Below, piece after piece: positions 1 to 6,071 of a stretch of DNA of 8,994 bases (position 1 is its first letter; every line of letters starts with the position of its first letter). Under the pieces are notes generated by a model that did no database searches, had not been told where the DNA came from, and saw only the letters and a list, made by a program, of their open reading frames with translations. The translations under genes were made by a program, and so were the position numbers. Source of the stretch: CAIVPM01 sp964615145. Its GTDB lineage: Bacteria > Bacteroidota > Bacteroidia > Chitinophagales > Chitinophagaceae. Where the stretch lies: assembly GCA_964615145.1 (NCBI GenBank), contig CAZTOP010000087.1, positions 1 through 8,994 of the forward strand, given 5' to 3'.

Positions 1-422
1 CCACTTTTGCAACCTAGTGTTCTGATTGCAAAACTTAATTCAGGAGTTGGTCTAAGTGCAGGAAATAAATAAACTTTAATTCCATTGGCTGCAAAAACAT
101 TGGCTGTGGTTTCAGCAAAAAACCTACTGTTGTTTCTGCTATCGTGTCCTACACAAACTTTTATTTCTTCGTTAGGATAAGTTTTCTTTAAATAATTTGC
201 CATTCCTTGTGTAGCCATACCAACAGTATATTTATTCATTCTGTTAGTTCCTACACCCATTAATCCACGTAATCCACCAGTACCAAACTCTAAGTTTTTG
301 TAAAAAGAATCTTCTAAATCAGTTGGGTTTTCTGTTTGAAGATTTTGAATGATTGATTTTGTTTCGGCATCATAATTTCCATTAAGCCAAACATTAATTT
401 TTTCAGATGTAGCAGGATTCAT
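1..422 (-). CDS. Phospho-sugar mutase (phosphoglucomutase/phosphomannomutase, PGM2-like), N-terminal 140 residues, cut by the window edge
   Basis: This family moves the phosphate between C1 and C6 of hexoses such as glucose or mannose through a phosphoserine enzyme, in the cytoplasm. The frame is open from the ATG at 422 to the left edge; an in-frame TAA lies ten bases upstream of that ATG, so the start is secure. Visible motifs are EFGTGGLRG (residues 45-53, typical of the PGM2-like branch), GHDSRNNS (92-99) and RPTPELSFA (124-132). The frame ends at GCKSG, where the family normally runs into the catalytic TASHNP serine loop, so the active serine lies just outside. Full-length relatives are roughly 550-600 residues. 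A TACATTTG box (477-484) precedes it, so it may have its own promoter although it follows the NamZ gene on the same strand with an 85-base gap. The exact sugar specificity cannot be told from this part. Confidence 0.9.
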   Translation of the reverse strand, partial: MNPATSEKINVWLNGNYDAETKSIIQNLQTENPTDLEDSFYKNLEFGTGGLRGLMGVGTNRMNKYTVGMATQGMANYLKKTYPNEEIKVCVGHDSRNNSRFFAETTANVFAANGIKVYLFPALRPTPELSFAIRTLGCKS

Positions 423-476
423 ATTTAGTTTTTAATAAAGTTAATAACGCCAACCAGCGTAAATTATTTTAAGGAA

Positions 477-484
477 CAAATGTA
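477..484 (-). promoter_or_regulatory. Putative -7 promoter box (TACATTTG) for the phospho-sugar mutase
   Basis: Read on the minus strand, the bases are TACATTTG, an exact match to the Bacteroidota -7 consensus TAnnTTTG. It lies about 55 bases upstream of the mutase ATG. The nearest upstream TTG (minus strand, 513-515) is 28 bases away, longer than the usual spacing, so the -33 element is not convincing. The implied leader contains a short ACGC/GCGT hairpin (447-460 region) of unknown meaning. Confidence 0.4.
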
Positions 485-507
485 ATGAGATATGAGAATC
501 TATCTTA

Positions 508-1797
508 CTATTCAAAATCTCTGTATAGTAGATATTTTTTTCTGATTTTTTTAAAGGCATATAATTTCGGTTGCCAGCTTGCTCTTATTTCAGCTTCTGT
601 TTTGCTTAGTTTAATTTGCTGCATTATCAAATCAGTTCCAGCTAATTTATTAAAAAAATATTCCTCACTTCTTTCCACTTTAGGTTTGATGAAGAAACTA
701 TCTTTCTCTATAAACATTTTAAAAGCATTGATTAAATAACCTATTTGAATTTGCTTATTAAGTTGCTTTAAAACAATTGTGTTATCTGAATTAAACAGAT
801 TCCAACCATAACAAATCTTGTCTTTAAATTTTGGCTCTTTAGCTCCAGATTTACTTACAGGCGTAAACGAATATAAATCCTTAGAAAAACTTGGGTGTCC
901 AAAAACACAAAAAGGATTATCTGTGCCACGACCTTCACTAATTACAGTTCCTTCAAACAAACAAGTTGATGGATAACAATAAACGCTTGCCATTGTTGGT
1001 AAATTAGGAGATGGCTTTACAGGTAAAATGTACTTGCTATTGTGAGTATAATTTTTGCAGGGAATAATAGTGAGTTTAAAGTTCTTTCTTTCACTTTCAA
1101 AGCCCAGCATTTCTGTTAACGATATTTTATGGTCTGCTTTTCTAATGTATTTCCAATCGAGCCACTCTTCACCAATTAACATTTTGGCATATTCACCCAT
1201 TGTCATTCCATAAACAATAGGAATTGGCTGCATTCCCACAAAGCTTTTAAAGTTAGAATCTAGTATAGGTCCATCAACATAAAAGCCATTGGGGTTGGGT
1301 CGGTCTAAAATAATTAAAGGCTTATCTGCATCAATTGCAGCTTCTATATAATATTGCAGAGAAGATATATAAGTATAAAATCTAACACCCACATCTTGTA
1401 TATCAAAAAGCATTATATCCACTTCTGCCAATTCATAGTTTGTGGGTTTTAACTTTTTTCCATACAATGAAATCACTGGGATTTGTGTAGCAGAGTCAAT
1501 AGTATTTGTTAGTTTCTCTCCTGCATCAGCTGTACCTCTAAAGCCATGCTCAGGTGCAAATATTTTTACAACATTGACACCTGCTTTAACTAGGGTATCT
1601 ACTAAATGTGTATCATTAATAACAGATGTATGATTTGCAAAAACAGCAACACGTTTATTTTTTAGCAAAGAAAAATACTGCTCAGTTTGAAAAGCACCAG
1701 GCAAAATAGCAAGTGCTTCTTTACGCTTAACATTGGCTTGTTGAGCATTGATTTGCACAGCAAAAAGTATTGCTAGTATGAATAAAATTACCTTCAT
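508..1797 (-). CDS. namZ: Secreted exo-beta-N-acetylmuramidase, NamZ family (GH171, DUF1343)
   Basis: NamZ-type enzymes release N-acetylmuramic acid from the non-reducing ends of peptidoglycan fragments and work in cell-wall turnover or scavenging. The 429-residue protein starts with a signal peptide (MKVILFILAILFAVQINAQ, cleavage near residue 18-19), so it acts in the periplasm or outside. Conserved family motifs are all present: APEHGFRG (81-88, with the Glu-His pair thought to lie in the active site), FDIQDVGVRFYTY (131-143), DRPNPNG (165-171), PSPNLP (262-267) and EGTVISEGRGT (282-292). Length is normal for the family and nothing looks truncated. Its ATG overlaps the stop codon of the DoxX-type gene upstream by one base (TAATG), which suggests cotranscription and coupled translation. 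No muramic acid kinase, etherase or NagZ gene is visible nearby, so the fate of the product is not shown here. The family call is firm; the exact substrate is inferred. Confidence 0.92.
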   Translation of the reverse strand: MKVILFILAILFAVQINAQQANVKRKEALAILPGAFQTEQYFSLLKNKRVAVFANHTSVINDTHLVDTLVKAGVNVVKIFAPEHGFRGTADAGEKLTNTIDSATQIPVISLYGKKLKPTNYELAEVDIMLFDIQDVGVRFYTYISSLQYYIEAAIDADKPLIILDRPNPNGFYVDGPILDSNFKSFVGMQPIPIVYGMTMGEYAKMLIGEEWLDWKYIRKADHKISLTEMLGFESERKNFKLTIIPCKNYTHNSKYILPVKPSPNLPTMASVYCYPSTCLFEGTVISEGRGTDNPFCVFGHPSFSKDLYSFTPVSKSGAKEPKFKDKICYGWNLFNSDNTIVLKQLNKQIQIGYLINAFKMFIEKDSFFIKPKVERSEEYFFNKLAGTDLIMQQIKLSKTEAEIRASWQPKLYAFKKIRKKYLLYRDFE

Positions 1798-2894
1798 TAA
1801 TTCAACAAACCAGCAGCATCTATAGCTGCAACTTTATTTAATATTGTTGCTCCCTGCATTAAGAAATAGGTTGGATTAACTCTTGCTGCAGTTTTAATTT
1901 CAGTTACATCGCATTTAAAAAAAGTTACATCTTTTATATAAACATTTGTTGCTCCTTGTACATCGCTTGTAACAATAAAAACAGGCAATCCTTTCTTTTG
2001 CAAATCTTGCAAAACTGGCAGATTTATTTGATTAGAAAGTTGTGTCGCAGCTTTAAATTCTTTAACAAAAATTAATACGTATTTTCTGTCTTGTCCTAAT
2101 ATAGCTTGTGTACTGTCATTGTTATTAAAAGTGGTTAAAGCAAAATTTCCAATCTTAGGTGTATTGTTTCCTTTACGAATTATTTTCTGAACCTGACTAC
2201 CATCAATAAATACATAAGTAGAATCAAAATCATCAGGGAAATTATCACCAATAATTTCAATCTCTTTTCCAGCTTTTTTGTATTTGGTTGTTATTAAAAT
2301 ACTGTCAGAAACCGAACCAACTGGTGGCTTCATTTGCTCTAGAATATTATTCCCTTTTTTATAAGGCAAACAATCTCTAAAAGGCAAGTGTTTTGAAACA
2401 TAAAACTCAATACCTGCAGTAGCTACAACTGTAGCAACTAATATTATAACTGAAATTTTTGAAGATAATAATGGCTGTACTTTTTTTACATTAAAAAGAA
2501 TAATAAGCACCAATATCAATAAAATAATATCTTTTGTAAAAGTTTGAATAGGTGTCAATGGAACACAATCGCCAAAGCAACCACAAGCGTGTATTTTGCC
2601 ACTAAATAAAACATAGCTTGTTAGGAAAGTAAAAAATACAATTAACAATAAAAGTAACCAAGTAAAAAACTTAGGTCTCCAAGCAATAATAATAGCTACC
2701 CCAGCAAGCACTTCTACCACATTCATAGCAAAAGCAAAACTGTATGAATAATTGTTGAAGAACTCCATTCCCCATTTTTCAAAAAATTCTTGCATTTTAA
2801 AACTTAAACCAAGTGGGTCGTTGGCTTTAATTAATCCAGAGAATATAAATAACAATCCTACCAACCAGCGACAAATTGTAGTTAAAACTTTCAT
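1797..2894 (-). CDS. DoxX/MauE-type membrane protein with periplasmic thioredoxin-like domain (BT_3928 type)
   Basis: The 365-residue protein has an N-terminal DoxX/MauE-like membrane part with hydrophobic stretches at about 8-24, 52-71, 76-97, 119-136 and 146-164. The conserved start TICRWLVGLLFIFSGLIKANDPLG and the cysteine cluster CGCFGDC (C104, C106, C110) fit MauE-like redox membrane proteins. A soluble part follows: a PFRDCLPYKKGNNI segment (171-184), then from about 270 a thioredoxin-like fold ending in NPTYFLMQGATILN, where P341 would be the cis-proline. This domain has no CXXC pair and only C328, so it is unlikely to be a classical disulfide oxidoreductase. The molecular role is not established; a part in envelope redox chemistry is inference. 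It overlaps the NamZ gene downstream by one base and is divergent from folP. In other Bacteroidota, as I recall, this family often neighbours tpiA and folE; neither is seen here. Confidence 0.85.
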   Translation of the reverse strand: MKVLTTICRWLVGLLFIFSGLIKANDPLGLSFKMQEFFEKWGMEFFNNYSYSFAFAMNVVEVLAGVAIIIAWRPKFFTWLLLLLIVFFTFLTSYVLFSGKIHACGCFGDCVPLTPIQTFTKDIILLILVLIILFNVKKVQPLLSSKISVIILVATVVATAGIEFYVSKHLPFRDCLPYKKGNNILEQMKPPVGSVSDSILITTKYKKAGKEIEIIGDNFPDDFDSTYVFIDGSQVQKIIRKGNNTPKIGNFALTTFNNNDSTQAILGQDRKYVLIFVKEFKAATQLSNQINLPVLQDLQKKGLPVFIVTSDVQGATNVYIKDVTFFKCDVTEIKTAARVNPTYFLMQGATILNKVAAIDAAGLLN

Positions 2895-2937
2895 TTTAAT
2901 AATTATAAATTATGTGTGATACAATGATGAATATTTG

Positions 2938-2969
2938 AAAGATATTTAGTAAAACATACTAATATCTTT
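2938..2969. promoter_or_regulatory. Near-perfect inverted repeat in the divergent folP/DoxX promoter region
   Basis: The left arm AAAGATATTTAGTA (2938-2951) pairs with the right arm TACTAATATCTTT (2957-2969) around a five-base centre AAACA; only one bulged T breaks the symmetry. Each arm carries a -7-like box facing outward: TATCTTTG at 2963-2970 toward folP, and TATCTTTC (minus strand, 2937-2944) toward the DoxX gene. It lies between two start codons, not after a gene, and lacks a G/C stem and U tract. An operator or a symmetric divergent promoter is therefore more likely than a terminator. Confidence 0.5.
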
Positions 2970-2970
2970 G
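2963..2970 (+). promoter_or_regulatory. Putative -7 promoter box (TATCTTTG) for folP
   Basis: TATCTTTG matches TAnnTTTG exactly and lies 22 bases before the folP ATG, which would give a leader of about 16 bases. A TTG at 2935-2937 is the best -33 candidate, but the 25-base gap is a little longer than the usual range. The box lies in the right arm of the dyad 2938-2969, so a protein bound there could block folP transcription. Confidence 0.5.
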
Positions 2971-2992
2971 AGCACTGCAAAATAATTAAAAG

Positions 2993-3814
2993 ATGTTTAC
3001 ACTTTACTATAAACAAAAACAATTTACAATAACCAAGCCAGTAGTAATGGGAATTGTAAATGCAACACCTGACTCATTTTATGCTGAAAGTAGAAGACTA
3101 ACTGTTGATACAGCTCTTGTATTAACAGAAAAAATGCTGAATGATGGTGCAAGTTTTATTGATATTGGTGGACAAAGTACAAGACCTACGAGCGAACAAA
3201 TTTCTGTTGATGAAGAACTAAGCAGAGTTATTCCTGTGATAGAATCAATCATTAAACAATTTCCTGAAGCCAAGATTTCTATTGATACATTCAATGCCAA
3301 AGTAGCAAAATATGCAGTAGAAGCAGGTGCAATAATGGTAAATGATATTGGTGGTGGCACGCTAGATGAAACAATGTTTGAAACTGTTGCGAAACTCGAG
3401 GTTCCATATATCTGTATGCATATAAAAGGCACTCCCCAAACAATGCAACAACAAACAAACTATGTAAATGTTGTAGAAGATGTGAAAGACTATTTTATTA
3501 ACAAAATTGAAGAAGGTAAGCAACTTGGTGTTAACCAAATGATTTTGGATATTGGATTTGGATTTGCAAAAACACCTGAACAAAACTTTGAATTAGTAAA
3601 ACATCTTAATCAATTTACAGTACTTCAAAAGCCTTTATTATTGGGTGTTTCCAGGAAAAGTAGTATTCATAAAACACTTGGTATTACGGCACAAGAAGCA
3701 TTGAATGGAACAACAGTGTTAAACACTATTGGTATTTTAAATGGAGCAAATATTTTGCGTGTTCACGATGTAAGGGAAGCTGTTGAAATAATTGAATTAT
3801 GTAAATATTTTTAG
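2993..3814 (+). CDS. folP: Dihydropteroate synthase
   Basis: FolP joins 6-hydroxymethyl-7,8-dihydropterin diphosphate to p-aminobenzoate to make 7,8-dihydropteroate in cytoplasmic folate synthesis; it is the target of sulfonamides. The 273-residue length is normal. The TIM-barrel motifs run in order: GIVNATPDSF (20-29, with the metal-binding Asn), DIGGQSTRP (57-65, loop 2), SIDTF (96-100), VNDIGGG (116-122), MH (142-143), DIGFGFAKT (186-194), GVSRKS (218-223) and RVHDV (256-260). Small changes from the enterobacterial consensus (Gln for Glu in GGQST; DIGFGFAKT for DPGFGFGKT) look like lineage variation rather than damage. The gene stands alone: divergent from the DoxX gene upstream and closed by a strong terminator. 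In many Bacteroidota folP is followed by the diadenylate cyclase gene cdaA, which is absent here. Confidence 0.96.
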   Translation: MFTLYYKQKQFTITKPVVMGIVNATPDSFYAESRRLTVDTALVLTEKMLNDGASFIDIGGQSTRPTSEQISVDEELSRVIPVIESIIKQFPEAKISIDTFNAKVAKYAVEAGAIMVNDIGGGTLDETMFETVAKLEVPYICMHIKGTPQTMQQQTNYVNVVEDVKDYFINKIEEGKQLGVNQMILDIGFGFAKTPEQNFELVKHLNQFTVLQKPLLLGVSRKSSIHKTLGITAQEALNGTTVLNTIGILNGANILRVHDVREAVEIIELCKYF

Positions 3815-3830
3815 AAATAATAAATTCTAC

Positions 3831-3868
3831 AAAAAAGGCTGTCTATTATTTTTTAGACAGCCTTTTTT
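3831..3868. terminator. Bidirectional intrinsic terminator between folP and the Spy-like gene
   Basis: AAAAAAGGCTGTCTA (3831-3845) and TAGACAGCCTTTTTT (3854-3868) form a perfect 15-bp stem around an eight-base A/T loop. The stem core GGCTGTCTA is flanked by an A run on one side and a T run on the other, so either transcript ends in a hairpin plus U tract. It begins 17 bases after the folP stop and ends 17 bases before the stop of the convergent gene, and can serve both. Confidence 0.93.
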
Positions 3869-3884
3869 ATTATTTTGATTTATA

Positions 3885-4283
3885 CTATTCCTTTACAGGT
3901 GCAGCAGCACTAGCAGCTTCTTTTTGTGCTTTTTGTGCTTGTTTAAAGGCTTTATACTTAAACTCACCCATTACTTCTTTTAACTGTTCGTTTCTTTCTT
4001 TATATAGTTCTTCAACTTTTAATTTCTTCTCGTCATCATTAAGTTTTGCATCAGACTTTATTGCTTTACTTTTTTCGTTGGAAGCATCTAATACCTCTCT
4101 GGCTTTTTTTTGTTGCTCTTCTGTTAAGTCGGCTCTTTTAAAAGCTTCTACTAAATCAGCTTCTTTTTTAGCCTTCATTGCTTCTTTCTCAGCTTTAGAA
4201 AGTTGTTTCTTTTCCTGAGCAGCTACTGGAGCTTTTGCATCTTGAGCTTGAGTAGTTGTGTAAAAAGTTCCTAAAGCCAACAT
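3885..4283 (-). CDS. Small secreted Spy/LTXXQ-like helical protein; true start is probably an ATA codon at 4304
   Basis: From the ATG at 4283 the protein has 132 residues and is rich in Lys, Ala and Glu. After the segment ending TTTQAQ it is almost all predicted helix or coiled coil, with LTEEQQKKAREVL (53-65) and a following KLNDDEKKLKVEELYKERNE stretch. This resembles Bacteroidota relatives of Spy/CpxP periplasmic chaperones (LTXXQ proteins), but the match is by pattern only. Starting at 4283 gives a signal peptide with no positive n-region. Seven codons upstream in the same frame the sequence reads ATA-AAA-AAA-ATT, which would give KKIVIT in front of MLALGTF and complete a normal signal peptide; a TAA lies two codons further up. 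Either ATA is used, an ATG was mutated or misread, or the short form is real. It has its own promoter region and faces folP across a shared terminator. Confidence 0.7.
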   Translation of the reverse strand: MLALGTFYTTTQAQDAKAPVAAQEKKQLSKAEKEAMKAKKEADLVEAFKRADLTEEQQKKAREVLDASNEKSKAIKSDAKLNDDEKKLKVEELYKERNEQLKEVMGEFKYKAFKQAQKAQKEAASAAAPVKE

Positions 4284-4337
4284 TGTGATTACAATTTTTT
4301 TTATCGTTTAAATTTTTATTTTAGTTAATTCTTGATG

Positions 4338-4358
4338 TTTGACAAACAAAGTGCCAAA
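4338..4358. repeat. Imperfect palindrome in the leader of the Spy-like gene
   Basis: TTTGACA (4338-4344) and TGCCAAA (4352-4358) are inverted with one mismatch around seven bases. The site lies 34 bases upstream of the ATA at 4304 and downstream of the putative -7 box, so it would fall in the transcribed leader, where it could act as an operator or a weak hairpin. The arms are short and the region is A/T-rich, so chance is possible. Confidence 0.3.
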
Positions 4359-4382
4359 TTATCTGATTTTTTATTGTGAATC

Positions 4383-4415
4383 CAAAAGTAATAAGTTTTA
4401 ACAACTATTTTAACA
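4383..4415 (-). promoter_or_regulatory. Putative promoter of the Spy-like gene: TACTTTTG box with an upstream direct repeat
   Basis: On the minus strand TACTTTTG (4383-4390) fits TAnnTTTG exactly. Five bases upstream of it is a perfect tandem direct repeat: two copies of TGTTAAAA (4408-4415 and 4396-4403 on the plus coordinates) separated by TAGT, a 12-bp period that covers the place of the -33 element. Direct repeats of about one helical turn are a usual layout for OmpR-type response-regulator sites. No regulator is encoded nearby. The expected start of transcription is near 4376, giving a leader of about 70 bases to the ATA. Confidence 0.4.
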
Positions 4416-4426
4416 TTTGTATTGCC

Positions 4427-5191
4427 TTATTCATAATTTCTATATCGCCTTAAACCATCTTCCATCATTTCATAAACTTGTTGTTTTAATGCCGGTAAAT
4501 CTTTTAGTGTTAATCCCAACACACTTACTTCTTTCAAAAAAACCGCTCTGTTTATTCCAGGAGTAAGGTTAAAAATGCTTTTGTAGTGTAACCTTTCTAA
4601 TGTATCTACAAAAAGTATTGGCTTAATATCTGTTTGTGTTTCTATGGCTATTCTAAATGCACCATCAAAAAAATCTTTTAGTGGTTTACCCGTTTCATTA
4701 AATGTTCCTTCAGGAAAAAGGAATATAGAAATTCCTCGTGCCAAAGCTGCTTTTAAAGCTCTCACACTTTTGGCTCTTTTATCTGAATCTCTTCTATCAA
4801 CTAATATTACTGTTGCTTTATAAATCCATCCAAATATGGGTACATTCACCATTTCGTATTTACCCAATGCTCTGAAGGGTTGGTGTATGCACAATATTAC
4901 TGGTGGAATATCCAAGTATGAAATATGATTCCCAATAAATATGTATTGCTTATTTTTATTGTGAGGTGCTTCATAAATTTCTTTGTGTAAAATACCAACA
5001 GTTATATACCACAAACTTGCCCAATAGCGACATACCTTATAAATAAAATTACCTCCTTGTATTCCAAACAATGCAGCTATCATAATGAAAGGCAATGCCA
5101 GTATCATAATTAATACAAAAGATATTAAAGCATAAATGCAGTATACAATTTGTAGGAGTTTAATGGGATATTTTAAAATATTTTTTTTCAA
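4427..5191 (-). CDS. plsC: 1-acyl-sn-glycerol-3-phosphate acyltransferase (PlsC family), TTG start
   Basis: PlsC-type enzymes add the second acyl chain to lysophosphatidic acid to make phosphatidic acid at the inner membrane. The 254 residues begin with a basic N-terminus and a hydrophobic segment (about 12-42). The acyltransferase blocks follow: NHISYLD (88-94, the HX4D catalytic pair H89 and D94), ILVDRRD (129-135, block II) and FPEGTF (159-164, block III). The start is a TTG at 5191: the codons upstream (TAC, AAA, ATC, AAA, TTT, TTA, CCG) hold no ATG before an in-frame TAA, and the next ATG inside would delete half of the membrane segment. It lies only ten bases after ispE and is the last gene of the DUF151-ispE-plsC operon. 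Related acyltransferases acting on other lipids (for example ornithine lipids) share these blocks, so the substrate is inferred. Confidence 0.85.
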   Translation of the reverse strand: MKKNILKYPIKLLQIVYCIYALISFVLIMILALPFIMIAALFGIQGGNFIYKVCRYWASLWYITVGILHKEIYEAPHNKNKQYIFIGNHISYLDIPPVILCIHQPFRALGKYEMVNVPIFGWIYKATVILVDRRDSDKRAKSVRALKAALARGISIFLFPEGTFNETGKPLKDFFDGAFRIAIETQTDIKPILFVDTLERLHYKSIFNLTPGINRAVFLKEVSVLGLTLKDLPALKQQVYEMMEDGLRRYRNYE

Positions 5192-5201
5192 GTATTTGAT
5201 T

Positions 5202-6029
5202 TTAAATAACGGTTACCCATTGAGCTAAATATTTTTCTGGGAAGTTAAAAATTGATGTATCAATTTCGTTTTTAAATATCCCAAATACAGTACTTCCGGT
5301 TCCAGTTAATGACGCATAAATAGCATCATAATTATATAAAGTTTCTTTAATTTTTTTTATGGATGTATGCTCTTTTAATACAGAATTTTCAAAATCATTT
5401 ATTAACTCGTTTTTCCAATTTTCAATTGGATGTTTAATGATGTCACATACTTTTTTTAGAGGAAAATGTGGTACAATATTATTGAAAGCCCATGCTGTAG
5501 AAATATGAATATTGGGGTTGATAATAATTATTTTATATGACGATAAGTCTAAATCTATGTTTTTTAAAAGTTCGCCCCTCGATGTTGCAAAAGATGGTTT
5601 ATTTATGATAAAGAAGGGACAATCACTACCAAGTTTTAGTGCGTAATGCATCAATTCTAATTCTGATAAGTTAAGGTTAAATTTATTGTTCAACATTTTT
5701 AATGCAAATGCACCATCTGCACTGCCTCCACCTAAACCAGCCCCCATTGGAATATTTTTGTGTAAGTGCATTTTTATAGGAGGCAAATCAAAATCTTTTT
5801 TCAAAAGTTTAAAGGCTCTAATACATAAGTTGCAGGAAATATCTCCTACAATTTGCAGCCCCGAACTTGTAAAAACTATGTCTTGGGTTTTATCCTCAGA
5901 TATAATAATTTCTAAAACATCTTTGATATTTATGGGCAAAAAAACAGACTCGATATTGTGGTATCCATCAGGTCGTTTTTCAACAACATTAAGACCAAGA
6001 TTAATTTTTGCATTAGGAAATGAAACCAT
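5202..6029 (-). CDS. ispE: 4-diphosphocytidyl-2-C-methyl-D-erythritol kinase
   Basis: IspE phosphorylates the 2-hydroxyl of CDP-methylerythritol with ATP, the fourth step of the non-mevalonate (MEP) isoprenoid pathway in the cytoplasm, so this organism probably makes isoprenoids by that route. The 275-residue protein is a complete GHMP kinase: NAKINLGLNV with catalytic Lys8, RPDGYHNIESVF (19-30), the ATP-binding loop PMGAGLGGGSADGA (94-107), GSDCPFF with catalytic Asp136 (134-140), and the C-terminal GHMP motif SLTGTGSTVFG (240-250). The ATG at 6029 gives the usual N-terminus. It is the middle gene of a minus-strand operon, 42 bases after the DUF151 nuclease gene and ten bases before plsC. 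It is rather low in G+C and uses many ATT, TTA and AAA codons, in line with its neighbours, so there is no sign of transfer. Confidence 0.95.
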   Translation of the reverse strand: MVSFPNAKINLGLNVVEKRPDGYHNIESVFLPINIKDVLEIIISEDKTQDIVFTSSGLQIVGDISCNLCIRAFKLLKKDFDLPPIKMHLHKNIPMGAGLGGGSADGAFALKMLNNKFNLNLSELELMHYALKLGSDCPFFIINKPSFATSRGELLKNIDLDLSSYKIIIINPNIHISTAWAFNNIVPHFPLKKVCDIIKHPIENWKNELINDFENSVLKEHTSIKKIKETLYNYDAIYASLTGTGSTVFGIFKNEIDTSIFNFPEKYLAQWVTVI

Positions 6030-6071
6030 CGTATTTGATTAATCCTGGTGAGTGTGAACTTTGTTTTGTAA

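Noticed and set aside
447..460. Hairpin ACGC/GCGT in the mutase leader as a riboswitch or terminator
   Set aside because: Only a four-base stem and no U tract; too small to support a regulatory RNA call.
485..739. Open frame on the plus strand, 84 codons, opposite the 3' end of the NamZ gene
   Set aside because: It is antisense to a firmly recognised gene, its translation matches no known family and its composition is what the opposite strand of an A/T-rich gene gives.
1442..1633. Plus-strand open frame opposite the conserved NamZ core
   Set aside because: Shadow of the conserved APEHGFRG region; no independent support.
1..1797. NamZ and the phospho-sugar mutase as a dedicated muramic-acid recycling operon
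   Set aside because: The mutase has its own promoter-like box, its family acts on hexose phosphates in general metabolism, and no muramic acid kinase, uridylyltransferase or etherase is nearby.
3079..3583. Two minus-strand open frames opposite folP
   Set aside because: Both overlap the conserved DHPS motifs on the other strand and one another; Ser- and Ile-rich translations are typical antisense artefacts.
5686..6042. Plus-strand open frame of 118 codons opposite ispE
   Set aside because: Antisense to the GHMP motifs; Pro- and Ala-rich stretch is the complement of the glycine-rich loop.
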